A stretch of 64,000 nucleotides of DNA, taken from contig UESW01004238.1 in the NCBI GenBank assembly GCA_900491605.1, forward strand, positions 1,210,615 to 1,274,614, read 5' to 3'. Both the position numbers and the translations under genes were made by a program. The notes beneath the pieces are model-generated. The model was not told where the DNA came from, searched no databases, and was given only the letters and a program-made list of their open reading frames with translations. The stretch is from Calamus simplicifolius. Taxonomy: Eukaryota > Streptophyta > Magnoliopsida > Arecales > Arecaceae. How positions within the stretch are numbered: position 1 is the first letter of the stretch; the number at the start of each line of letters is the position of its first letter. Below, piece after piece: positions 45,142-56,236 of the stretch.

Positions 45142-46521
45142 TCAAATCCCAAATCTCCTTTTGAGTTCTTCTAGAATCTTGCCCATCCCTTCTCTTTGAG
45201 TAGCAATGAATTCATTTAGTCTCCTATTAAAGAATCCAGATGCAACAACGATCTTCTCTTGTAACTCAACATTGCATTTGGAATATGTTTCTGAATCACC
45301 TCCAATCTCTTTAAATTCTTCAAAAATATTCTTGAGATCATTCTTCAAAGATTCTGCGGAGGCTCCAAGGGTGGACTCAATTTTGCTAACTCTCTCATCC
45401 AAAGAATAACATTTCTCTTAAATTCATCAGACTATTGTTAATTTCAGTTTTCATCTCTTCCTTGTGAGTGCTAAATAATCCTTTAAGTTGCTCCAGCTGA
45501 TCATCAGAAAAACAGAAGGAACAGACACTGGTACAGATGTAGAGACGAAAGTAGGTGTCGGTGGTGGTGATGATCTGCTAGGTTCTGATAAAGGATGCCT
45601 CACTGAAGGACCTGCCTCAGAAGGTGCAGTGGCTCCAATGTCAGCCGCTCTCTTATCCAAATTACTCTTTCTTTCCCATCTACCATCCACTTTCATAAAT
45701 CTCATTCTATGCACAGTAGCCAGGCTGTAATAATCAGTGTATCTAAGGTTTTTCAAAGGTTCATTTTCAGAGATAACAACTCCTTGACTTCTAAATGCCA
45801 TGGTTAGGACCATCCCATAAGGCAATGAAGATCTCCTCTTGCCCCCGACCTCAGCCATGTACCATATCATCATTCCTGCTAAATTGATTGGCTGACCCAT
45901 CAAGATACTGTCCATTAACAATATGTCTCGCTCTGAGACATACTCAAATCATCCAGTCTTGGGAAATAGTATCCTACCACATATTTATGTAACAGTCTAA
46001 GTTCAAGAGGCAACTGATTTGCCCTAATTTCCTTAAAATCAGTGAAATCTCTACCCAACATCCTCGATAATGCACCTGCTCTGTCACTGTGACTAGTAGC
46101 AATCATCCCTACAAGGGATTTCTAAAAGATTTCCTAAAATCTCGGAAGTGAGATGGATTCTCTTTCCTCTTACCATACTCACTAATCCACCATCTCCCCT
46201 TGATAAATTGAAGTAAAATTCCTTTACAAGAGCCGGATAAGTAGGTACGTCTAAGGAACATACCTTATCCCAACCAAGTTCCTTGATTTGTCTACCAATT
46301 GCAAAACCTTCGGCTTCAAAGAATTCAAAATCTACCTTCCTTTTCCATGGTTATGATTCGGCCAGCTAGGATATCTACTTGTGGAGAGGAGAGGCTAGGA
46401 TTGTCAGAGTAAGTTGAAGAAGAATCATCGCTCGGTGTAGGTTCACGGACAGGGCGCCGCACCGTCCGCTTCCTTGTAGTCACGGGAGCTTCAAAGATCG
46501 ATCCCTACGCTTAGGTGCCAT
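45142..46521 (-). pseudogene. Envelope-like/extra ORF of the Sirevirus-like element (broken)
   Basis: The minus-strand ATG at 46521 opens MAPKRRDRS and breaks almost at once. Other frames then supply a Ser/Pro-rich, basic segment (TRKRTVRRPVREPTPSDDSS), a globular region (GRDFTDFKEIRANQLPLEL; LRYTDYYSLATVHRMRF) of the kind seen in plant transposon accessory proteins, a Ser/Pro/Val-rich tail, and a coiled coil ending near 45142 (ERVSKIEST, EKIVVASGF, ILEELKRRFG). At least three frame changes or stops occur (near 46480, 46320, 46100, 45915 and 45420). Its position downstream of pol is the Sirevirus hallmark. Function is unknown. Confidence 0.75.
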
Positions 46522-47201
46522 ATAAATCTTAAGGAATGGTTGATTTGAGGAATATTTGGTTTTGGGAGGCTTGGAGAGGTTTTAAAAAAGGTTTGAAGAT
46601 GATTGGGGATGAGAAGGTGTCGACTCTGCCCTAATATAATCAATTTGGGGCCACCAGGTGTCGACTCCCGCAAAGTCGGGTGTCGACTCCAAGTCGCTAA
46701 CACTGTTAGCGCCCGAGCTGGAGTCGGCTCCGCTTAAGCGGGTGTCGGCTCCAAGGTCACAGACGAGAGCGACTGAGGTAACTAGGTGTCGACTCCACTG
46801 ACAGTTTCAGAAAATAAATGAGAGTTTCAAAGATCCGAAACTTGTCAAAATAGAATCAATAAAATTTTAATAAAATCTTTGGAATGTTATGAATCGAATG
46901 GTTGAATTATCTAGATGAATTGTCCTTAGAATCATGAAAGGATTTCAAGAAATTAACTGAATTCTAGATAATCAATCTTAAGGGTTTCAAAATCATTCCA
47001 AAGGATCACAAATCCCTAATTCTCCTCTAAGATAACAAAATCTCTCTTCACTCAAAGGTTTTGTAAATATGTCAGCTAATTGTTCCTCAGTACAAACATA
47101 ATCAAGACAAATTTCACCATTAGCTACATGTTCTCTAATGAAGTGATATCTAATTTCAATGTGCTTAGTTCTTGAATGTTGGATTGGATTTTTTGTTAAG
47201 T

Positions 47202-49846
47202 TTATTGCACTAGTGTTGTCACATTTAATAGGGGTTTATCAAGTGTTATGCCATAATCTTCAAGTTGTCGCTTAATCCAAAGGATTTGAGCACAGCAACT
47301 TCCAGCTGCAACATATTCTGCTTCAGCAGTAGATAATGCAACCGAATTTTGCTTTTTGCTAAACCAAGAGATTAAGTTACTTCCTAAAAATTGACATGCA
47401 CCACTTGTACTCTTTCTATCTAGTTTACATCCAGCATAGTCAGAATCAGAATATGCAATCAAATTTAATGTTGAGTCTCTAGAATACCATAATCCTACAT
47501 TTTTAGTTCCACTTAGATATCTTAGTATTCTTTTTACAGCGATTAAATGAGATTCTTTAGGTTCTGATTGAAATCTAGCACATAAACAAACAGCAAACAT
47601 AATATCTGGTCTGCTTGCAGTTAAATAAAGTAGAGATCCGATCATACCTCTATAGTGCTTTTGATCAACTTTCTTACCATCTTCATCTTTGTCTAATTTG
47701 CATGAAGGACTCATTGGTGTTCCAAGGGGTTTTGATTGATTCCATTCCAAACTTCTTGAGAATTTTCTTTGTGTACTTTGTTTGGTTGATGAAAATCCCC
47801 TCTTTTTGTTTGATTTGAAGTCCTAGGAAGAAGTTGAGTTCTCCCATCATGCTCATTTCGAATTCACCCTGCATTAGCTTAGCAAACTCTTGACATTGTT
47901 AGTAGCACCGAATACAATATCATCTACATAGATTTGTACTACTAATAAATCTTTATCTTTTCTTTTCAAAAATAGGGTTTTATCTACATTTCCTCTAGTA
48001 AAATCATTTTCAATTAGAAATTTACTTAATCTATCATACCAAGCTCTAGGTGCTTTTTTAAACCATATAGTGCTTTGTAATTTAAAAACATGGTTTGAAA
48101 ATTCATGATCTTCAAAACCAGGTGGTTGTTCTACAAAAACTTCTTCATTTATAAAACCATTTAAAAATGCACTTTTAACATCCATTTGAAATAAATTGAT
48201 ATTCATATGACATGCAAATGCAAGTAATAATCTAATTGCCTCTAATCTAGCTACAGGTGCAAAAGTTTCATCAAAATCAATTCCTTCTTCTTGATTATAT
48301 CCTTTTGCAACTAATCTAGCTTTATTTCTAATTACTATGCCATTTTCATCTAATTTATTTCTAAATACCCATTTAGATCCTATAACTGAATGACCTTTAG
48401 GTCTATCAACTAAGGACCATACATTATTCCTAGTAAATTGATTTAATTCCTCTTGCATAGCTAGCATCCAATTACTATCTTTTTCAGCTTCTTCAATGGT
48501 TTTAGGTTCAATTTGAGATACAAATGCAAGATGATTATTGATATTTCTCATTGATGATCTAGTTCTTACACCTTGAGATGGATCACCTATAATCAGTTCC
48601 TTTGGATGACCATAGGCATATCTCCAATCTCTAGGAAGATCTACCTCATTATGATTAGTATCAATAACATCAACCCTAGGTGAATCATCATCTTTAGCTT
48701 CTTGTTCATGATCTGAAGATACATCTATATTTAATTTTTCAATATCTCTTTCTAGCAAATTTGTATCTTCCTCATCATCAACCTTTTCTGAACTTGATGC
48801 TAAAGACTCATCAAAGGCTACATGAATAGATTCTTCTACAATTAATGATTTTTTGTTAAATATTCTATAGGCTTTACTAGTTGTTGAATATCCTAAGAAT
48901 ATGCCTTCATCAGATTTTGCATCAAATTTTCCTAAGTTGTCCTTACCATTATTATGAATGAAACATTTACAACCAAATACATGAAAATAACTAATGTTAG
49001 GTTTCCTATTATTCCATAATTCATAAGGAGTTTTCTCAAGAATTGGCCTAATTTCCTAAGACTTTCAGAAATATTGAGAAAGTCTCATCCTTGTGAGCCA
49101 AAAACAATACCCAAGTGAATCTAGAATAATCATCTACTATCACAAGACCATATTTCTTTCCTCCTAGACTAGTGGTTCTAGTAGGTCCAAAAAGGTCCAT
49201 GTGAAAGTAGCTCTAGTGGCCTAGAAGTGGAAACAACATTTTTAGATTTGAAAGAGTTTATAGTTTATTTTCCAAATTGACATGCATCACAAATTCTGTT
49301 ATTTTCAAAATCTAACTTTGAAAATCCTTTAACTAAATCCATTCTAATTAATTTTGAAATTAGGTGTATGCTTGCATGACCTAATCTACGATGCCATAGC
49401 CATCCAATCTCATTTACATTAGCATTATCAGCAACTAGACAATGATTACTAGTAGATAAATTGTCTAAATCAATTAAGTATACATTGTCATTTCTACTTC
49501 CAGTAAATATAATGCTATTGTTAATGAGATTAGAAACAGTGCAGATAGAAGCTTCAAATGAAACTTTGAAACCTTTATCACATAATTGACTAATACTAAT
49601 TAAATTATGCTTTAAACCATCTACATAAAGAACATTTTTAATAAAAATGGAGGGAGTTATTTGAATTTTACCAAAGCCCATAATCTGGCCTTTGCCATTA
49701 TCTCCGAAGATTACTACTCCTCCTCTTTTATCCTTAAGGGTGATGAATTGATCCTTGTCACCCGTCATATGCCTTGAGCAGCCGCTATCAAGATACCATT
49801 TTCGTTTTGATCTTTTGGCTGCAAGACACTCCTGTAAAGTGATCAA
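47202..49846 (-). pseudogene. copia pol: protease, integrase, RT and RNase H (broken)
   Basis: Minus strand, 5' to 3': protease motif WYLDSGCSRHMTG near 49780; GAG pre-integrase LWHRRLGHAS and CDACQ near 49270-49400; integrase core 48880-49260, with frame breaks near 49060 and 49265; reverse transcriptase 47874-48758 with LVAKGYNQEEGIDFDETFAP and IYVDDIVFGATN near 47920; RNase H 47202-47750 with SDSDYAGC and ALSTAEAEYVAA. Frame breaks occur at about 47880 and 47750. All domains are recognisable, so decay is recent or moderate. Confidence 0.92.
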
Positions 49847-49859
49847 ACTTTCTGTTTAG

Positions 49860-51489
49860 GTACCCAAGCTTTTTTGGGTCCTTCATGGTTAGTAGCAGTA
49901 ACGATTGTTCCTTTTGTAACCCATACTTTCTTTCCTTTTATATTTAAATTCTTGTTAATTTTTTTGAGATTGTATTCATATGATTTATGTCCTTTCTTGT
50001 TACAGCAATAACATGAAACATCATTTTTCTCTTATTCCTTTCTAAAGAAATTTTTAACATATTTTTGTTTCTTGTTAGGCCTATAACCTAATCCAGCTTT
50101 ATCAAATACAGCTCTTTGATTACTTAATAGCAAATTAAGTTTTTCAGAACTATATGTAAATTTATCAACTATATTTTTATATTTATCAACTTCCTTCTTT
50201 AAACTAACATTTTCATTGGAAATCGATTCTTTCTTTTGACAAACTTTTATTTTTAGATTTTAGTTTTTTAACTTTAAATTAGTTTGTCCTTTTCTTTAAT
50301 AAGATTTAAATTCTCATTTCTTAAAGATTTGCTTTTCTTTTTCAAAACTTTGAAATCATCAACTAATTCATTAAATACATCAAATAATTCTTCAAAAGTA
50401 AAGTCACGAGTTTTAGTACTTATCTCATCATCTTCTTTTGCCATAAAGCAAATGTTTGCAATTTTCTTTTGTTCTTTCTCGGATGAGGATTCTTCGCTGT
50501 CGCTCCATGTTGCAACATAAGCCTTCTTCTTCCTTTTGGAAGCTTTCTTCAATTAAGGACTGTCATATTTAAAGTGCCCCGGTTTCTTACATTCATAGCA
50601 TATGAGGGGGTCTTTCTCTTTATCCTTATCCTTTTCTTTTTCTTTTTCACTTTTCATCTTTGTTCCAAATTTTTTCTTGTGGAAGGGTCTCCTTCTTTGC
50701 ATAAATCTTTTAAATTTTTAGCAAGAAGTGCAGTCTCCTCATCATCATCTTCTTCTTCATCACTGCTGCTCTTTTCAATTTCTGCAGCTTTGAGGGCAAT
50801 TATTTTCTTCTTCTTGACCTCTTCCTCTTGATGTTGTTACATGGTCAACTCGTGGGTCATCAACGATCCAAGTAGCTCCTTCAAAGGTAAGGTATTGAGG
50901 TCCTTGGCTTCTTGGATTGCAGTCACCTTTGCTTTCCATGACCTTGGAAGAGACCTAAGAATTTTACGAACCAATTCAGAGTTAGTATAGGTCTTGCCAA
51001 GACTCTTTAAACCATTCACAATATCAGTAAATCTTGTATACATGTAGGTTATAGATTCAGTTCGTTTCATGCTAAACAATTCATATTTATGAACAAGAAT
51101 ATTAATCTTTGATTCTTTGACTTGATTAGTACCCTCATGGGTAACTTCTAATTTGTCCCAAATTTTTTTGCGAAAATACATGTAGAAATTTTATTAAACT
51201 CATTAGCATCTAAAGCACAATATAAAACATTCATGGCCTTAGCATTGAGCTGAGCCATTTTCCTATCATTCTCATTCTAATCCCTTTCAGGTTTAGGAAC
51301 TATTGAACCATCTACTAAGTGTATGGGTGTGCTTGATCCATTAGTGATTACACTCCAAAGTTCATAATCTAAAGCTTGAATAAAAATTCTCATTCTAGCT
51401 TTCCAATAAGAATAGTTTGAACCATTAAATAAAGGAGGTCTATTTATAGAATGACCTTCAGCAAATGAAGATCCAGCTTGAGCTGCCAT
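49860..51489 (-). pseudogene. copia gag, UBN2 type (broken)
   Basis: ATG at 51489 starts MAAQAGSSFAEGHSINRPP with the retrotransposon gag motif NGSNYSYWKARM. The frame breaks near 51277 and continues in 50837-51181 (TRFTDIVNGLKSLGKTY, LRSLPRSWKAKVTAI). The zinc knuckle CYECKKPGHFKYDSP near 50560-50610 has its last Cys changed to Ser. A Lys/Glu-rich coiled segment follows at 50274-50552, and a stop lies at about 50550. The remaining stretch to the protease contains several frame changes. Confidence 0.85.
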
Positions 51490-51537
51490 TTGGATCTTTA
51501 GCTCTTGATCGTTTGATCAAATAAACAATGAGCACAA

Positions 51538-51549
51538 GCTCTGATACCA
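51538..51549 (-). other. Primer-binding site of the Sirevirus-like element
   Basis: On the minus strand TGGTATCAGAGC, two bases after the 5' LTR, is an exact initiator-tRNA-Met primer site. Confidence 0.92.
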
Positions 51550-51551
51550 AT

Positions 51552-53103
51552 TGTTGGCCCAGATGGTAACCCAAGACAGGGGGTGAATTGGGTTCTTAAA
51601 AAATTTAGCTCTTTAAAACTATGTGCTTTGAAATAAAAGAGATTGAGTGCAAGATAAATGCTAAGCACAAATAATGAGATAGAAAGAGAGAGAGACAAAG
51701 CACGACAAACACAAAGATTTTATAGTGGTTCGGTGTATCCAACATCTACGTCCACTCCCAAGTAGCACTTGGGCCCACACTATAATCCACTTGATTACAG
51801 CCGAGTTGTTTTACAAGCTCACAACTCAAAACTTGTTGTTTTCCCTGGAATCACAACGAACCCAGCTGGTTTTATCGGGCTCACCAGCATAAAACCCAAT
51901 CGTAACCTATCCTTAGCTTGTCCCGAGGTATACTACCTCCACTATTTCAATCCCCTGATTGAATCAGCAAACACAAATGGAAAATAGAGTTTAGAATACA
52001 AAACAGCTCCTTAAATGAGCAAATATGCAAATAAATAAACAAGGATAGGAAAGCCTGATAGAAGCGTTTTGAAAGCAAGCTTTTCTTCTTTTCCTCTTTC
52101 TCCTTTGAAAGATTGAATCAAGGCCTCAGCTCAGATTCTTCACTGAAAGTTGTAGTTGAGAAGTTGAGGATTTGAGACTTTGCTTTCTTTCTTCTAACGT
52201 TGGAAATCTTCTTGATTTGATCTTGAGAAGCTTGTAGATTTCTCTTTGAACTTTCTGGGATTGATGAATTTGAGCTCTGAGTCTTTTCTCTTTGATTTCT
52301 CTCTCAAGAATTTTTGGATTTTTTCAGTCTCTATTTTCCTTTTTTTTAAATGGACGGTTCCCCTTTTTATAGATCTCTTAATCTAAGTTTAGGTAGAAAA
52401 TATAGCCGTTATGAGATGCTTGGATACTTTTATACACAAAGAAAAATAGCCGTTAGAGATTAGGTAGAAAAAATATTACCGTTGGAGTCCGTTCTGACAA
52501 TTGAAAATCTGTTTCTAACAGGTTGAAGTCGGCTCCAACTTTTCATGTGTCGGCTCCAGATCGGTTGTCTAAAAATAGCAAACAAAAAGTTGTTGAGGAG
52601 TCGGCTCTGAGAAAGTTAAGTGTCGGCTCATCGCTTTCGGGAGTCAGCTCCGGAATCCGAGAGTGTTGGCTCCAAAAATGTTCATAAAAACACGTTCTCT
52701 GTTCTCAGGTTAGAGTCGGCTCCAGAAACTTAGGTGTCGGCTCTCGAACTCTCAGGTGTCGGCTCCCGAATTCTAGGTGTCGGCTTCGAAAACTGAAACA
52801 GAATACACTTCTCTGTATCTCAGGTTGGAGTTGGCTCCAAAACTCTGGGTGTCGACTCCGGACCGTGCCAAAAATCCAGAAATCTTCTGATACGCCTTGG
52901 GGTCGGCTCCTGACTATTTGGGTGTCGACTCTAAGTTCTGAACTTTAAAAAATTCCTTTAAAATTTGATTCAAAACTTATCCCTTTATCCTTTTTGATTG
53001 ATTAAACATTTTTAATCTATGAAACACTTATTAAATTTGTCAGAAACATAGTGAATATACTTATGTCTTTTATTAATCATCAAAATCAATAATTGGGTCA
53101 ACA
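51552..53103 (-). repeat. 5' LTR of the Sirevirus-like element (1552 bp)
   Basis: In element orientation it begins TGTTGACCC (53103) and ends GGGCCAACA (51552). The GTCGGCTCC cluster lies at 52525-52935. Differences from the other LTR are scattered substitutions and short indels. Confidence 0.95.
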
Positions 53104-53108
53104 AAAAT

Positions 53109-54140
53109 ATATTATTTAAAATAAAAAATGATAGTTGTTAACCTTTTGTAGATGAATAGACAACTTCAATTTCTCATAATTAAAACTATGGTGAGGAATT
53201 AAAAAAAAATAATGGATTACAAATATAAGATTAAAATTTTAAATATAATATTAGTATCCAATCATTTGATTTGAAATTGTGTAAAATTGATTAAACTAAA
53301 TTTTCTAAAATATATAACTTAATCAAATCTAAATATTTTAAAAATCAAATCAACCAAACCAAATCATGCTAAGCGAGTTTAATTGATTTTTTTTTTAGTT
53401 ATAGGTGTACCATTTAGACTTTAAGTCCAAAATTTGAAATTTTTATATTTGACCCCTTATTTTGGCCTTTTGAGTGAAATTTATCTATAGCCCATTCCTT
53501 TTGGATTGAAAGTTTAATTTTTTGCTCTATTTTTTAAGTTTTTAAGTTGAAAAATTCAACTTTAAGTTGATGGTGAACAATCTTAGCTCATTGCCATTTC
53601 AAAAGGCAATAATCAAATGGACCTTATTTCAAGAATGAAGAAGAGAAGAACGGATATTAGGATCAAAGCATACATACTTTTAGGGAGCGTATGGTATGGG
53701 GTGATCCAACCAAAACCGTTGATGATTCACAAGATAATGATAGAATGACTCCATTGGGTTGCACTAAGATGATCCTATGTGATAGTGATCCAAAATCATC
53801 CTTATTATATAGATCATCTTCCTAAGAAGTTGATTTCATCAACGTCCTAAAAACGGTGATCCAAGATCATACCCTTGTGATGGTCTTAAACTAAAATCTA
53901 TAAACAAAAATATCCTTAATTTATAATAAATAATTAATTTATATAATAATATTAAATTGTACTATATTAGTAATCTTTTATGTATAATATACTATATAAG
54001 ATATAATTATGATATTATCATTATATTATATTATAATTTATTCATTATAATATAAGATAATATTAGTTTGTATATTATAATATATGATATAATTTAATAT
54101 TATATTATATGATATTATATTATGTAATTTTAGTAGAAGT
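53109..54140. other. AT-rich intergenic repeat
   Basis: Non-coding. GAGCGTATGGTATGGGGTGATCC near 53696 is loosely mirrored by GGTCCCCAAATGTTCACCAAATGCATCCATACG near 54960-54992, so 53.7-55.0 kb may be one decayed transposon into which, or next to which, a LINE fragment lies. 53880-54125 is an extreme AT-rich run. Confidence 0.4.
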
Positions 54141-54144
54141 AGAA

Positions 54145-54795
54145 ATACAAATAAAGAAATAGTGAAGATTGCAAGTCAAGAGATATCAAGAAATGAAAAA
54201 CTTAGATATTTAGGATCAATTTTTTAGCAAGAAGGTGAAATAGGTGAAGATGTGAATCATAGAGTTAAAACAGAATGGATTAAGTAGATGAATGCTTCGG
54301 AAGTATTGTATGATTAACACATCCTATTAAAATTGAAAGAAAAATTTTATAAAACTGATATTAGGCCAGCTATGCTACATGAAACTGAGTGTTGAACAAT
54401 ACAGAAATAATATGTGAATAAATTAAGTATAATAGAAATGTGCATGTTAAGATGAATATGTGGTAAAATTTTAAACGATAGAATTAAAAATAAATATATA
54501 CAAAAATGATAGAAATAGTCCCAATTGAAGATAAAATGAGAGAAAATGAATTATAGTGGTTTGAACAAATACAATGAAGAACTTTATATGCTCCAATTAG
54601 AAAGAGTGATCTTTTAACAGTTTATGGGACTGATAGAGGTAGACCTAAATTAACATGGATACATATAATTAAGAAAGATATAACTATTTATAATTTGAGT
54701 GTCGACTTAGTTCTAAATAGAGCACAGTGAAGAAAGCAGATTCATGTAGCCAACCCTATATAGTTGAAAAAAGTCTTAGATGAGCTAAGTTGAGT
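54145..54795 (+). pseudogene. LINE (non-LTR) reverse-transcriptase 3' remnant
   Basis: The frames, broken by many stops and shifts, still show the C-terminal region of plant LINE reverse transcriptases: YLGSIF, GEIGEDVNHRVKT, RPAMLHETEC, MCMLRWICGKI, APIRKSDLL, DRGRPKLTW and NRAQWRKQIHVANP in the right order. The region upstream is missing, as expected for 5' truncation. There is no poly(A) tail at its end. It is an old insertion. Confidence 0.8.
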
Positions 54796-56236
54796 ATATA
54801 GATATAATACAAATAATTTTAATATTTTATAATTAATAATTTTGATTCCTATTGCATGGTAGTCTTAAATCACAAATGATCCTGATCACTATAATATACC
54901 ATAATGAGATCAGATCACTACAAGAGTAGAAACATTAATGATTCAAAATTACCAAGATGGTCCCCAAATGTTCACCAAATGCATCCATACGAGGTTAATA
55001 AAGTCCAAGCCAGGTCTTGATATATAAAAAAATCAATTTTTTAATTTCAATCAAGCAAAACTAAACCAAATAACTAACTTTTTTTTTAAAAAAATTCAAT
55101 CCAAATTGTTAAAAGAATCAAACTGAATTGGCCGAATTTCATCGGTTCAATTTAGTTCAATTGAAACTATGCTCATCCCTTTGTAATAAAATTGTGATTC
55201 GTGGGGGTGGTGTGAAATACCGACTCTTTCAGGTTACAAAATTTTCATTCCAAGAGGATAGCAAGTCCTAAATGCTCGTTCATTCCTCCATTAGGAAAGT
55301 TCTCATTCCAAAAGATCGATGATTCTGAAATTAAGAACGCAAATTCATTCCAACCTTGATTTTCGTTCTGTCTAAACCAAAAGTAGCATGAAAAGCATCC
55401 ATTTTCTTCATCCCCAACAAAACAAGAAGGCACAACGAGTGACATATATTCACAGCAGTCTTTTGAGATTGATGTGAGACAGATGATGCAAGACCGTGTG
55501 GCAGACCCACCAAGACATAACTAAACTGAAGAACCAAGCCGAAAACATCATCTAGATCACTTACCTCATTCTAGAAACGAAAACATCAGTGCAGCAGATT
55601 TTTCTTGCAGACCAACAGGCCACCTTTGCAAGAGCCACCGCACCTAGTCTGATATAACAGTCAACTGCATACTCATTTTGCTTCAACTCCCTTCAACATG
55701 GCATTCATTCCTTCCATGCAGGTGTCTTCCTCTATCCCCTCTGATGGCATTACAGCCTATAACATCGGTCAAAAGCATCCATTTCCGCCCAATTTCTGGA
55801 TCAAGTTACAGCACCACCTATAGAACTCACATCTTAAATTTATTTGTTAGCGCATTAAAATTTCACGTACCAAGCTACCTACCTTTTAACAAACATCTGT
55901 TTAGAATACAACTTCCGATCTGGACCTCATAACCAAGCAGGGATCTCTAAATTTCAGAAGGTGCACAAATCAACAAGTGTAATTGCAAGAGTAACAAGTC
56001 CAAAGAATGCTGAATTAATATGTCTGAGCTTACAAAGATCTTTCGTCTCAGTAATACCGTCAAGAACATTTGCTTATGCACAGTCATACTCATCTTTCCA
56101 AGCGCCCTGTTTACCAATTCCTAGCAACCTATGATGGTAAAAGATGCCAATCAGATGGCTCCATGGGGAAAATTGACAAAAACCATGTCCATGAAATATG
56201 CAGTATAACAATAGCCAGACCATCAAAATGACTGTT
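54796..56236. other. Intergenic, downstream of the RELCH-like gene
   Basis: Contains the 3' flank and probable 3' UTR of the minus-strand RELCH-like gene. No other gene was recognised; frames here have no domain resemblance. Confidence 0.45.

Larger units (their letters stand above)
43032..53103 (-). mobile_element. Ty1/copia Sirevirus-like LTR retrotransposon, 10.1 kb, complete in outline but decayed
   Basis: The element lies on the minus strand: 5' LTR 53103-51552, gag, protease, integrase, RT, RNase H, an extra envelope-like gene, then 3' LTR 44556-43032. AAAAT flanks both sides (43027-43031 and 53104-53108), a perfect 5-bp target duplication. The order integrase before RT identifies copia. 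The UBN2-type gag, CCHC knuckle CYECKKPGHFK, long LTRs and an additional gene downstream of pol fit the Sirevirus lineage. Every gene is interrupted. It sits between the CinA-like and RELCH-like genes. Confidence 0.95.
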
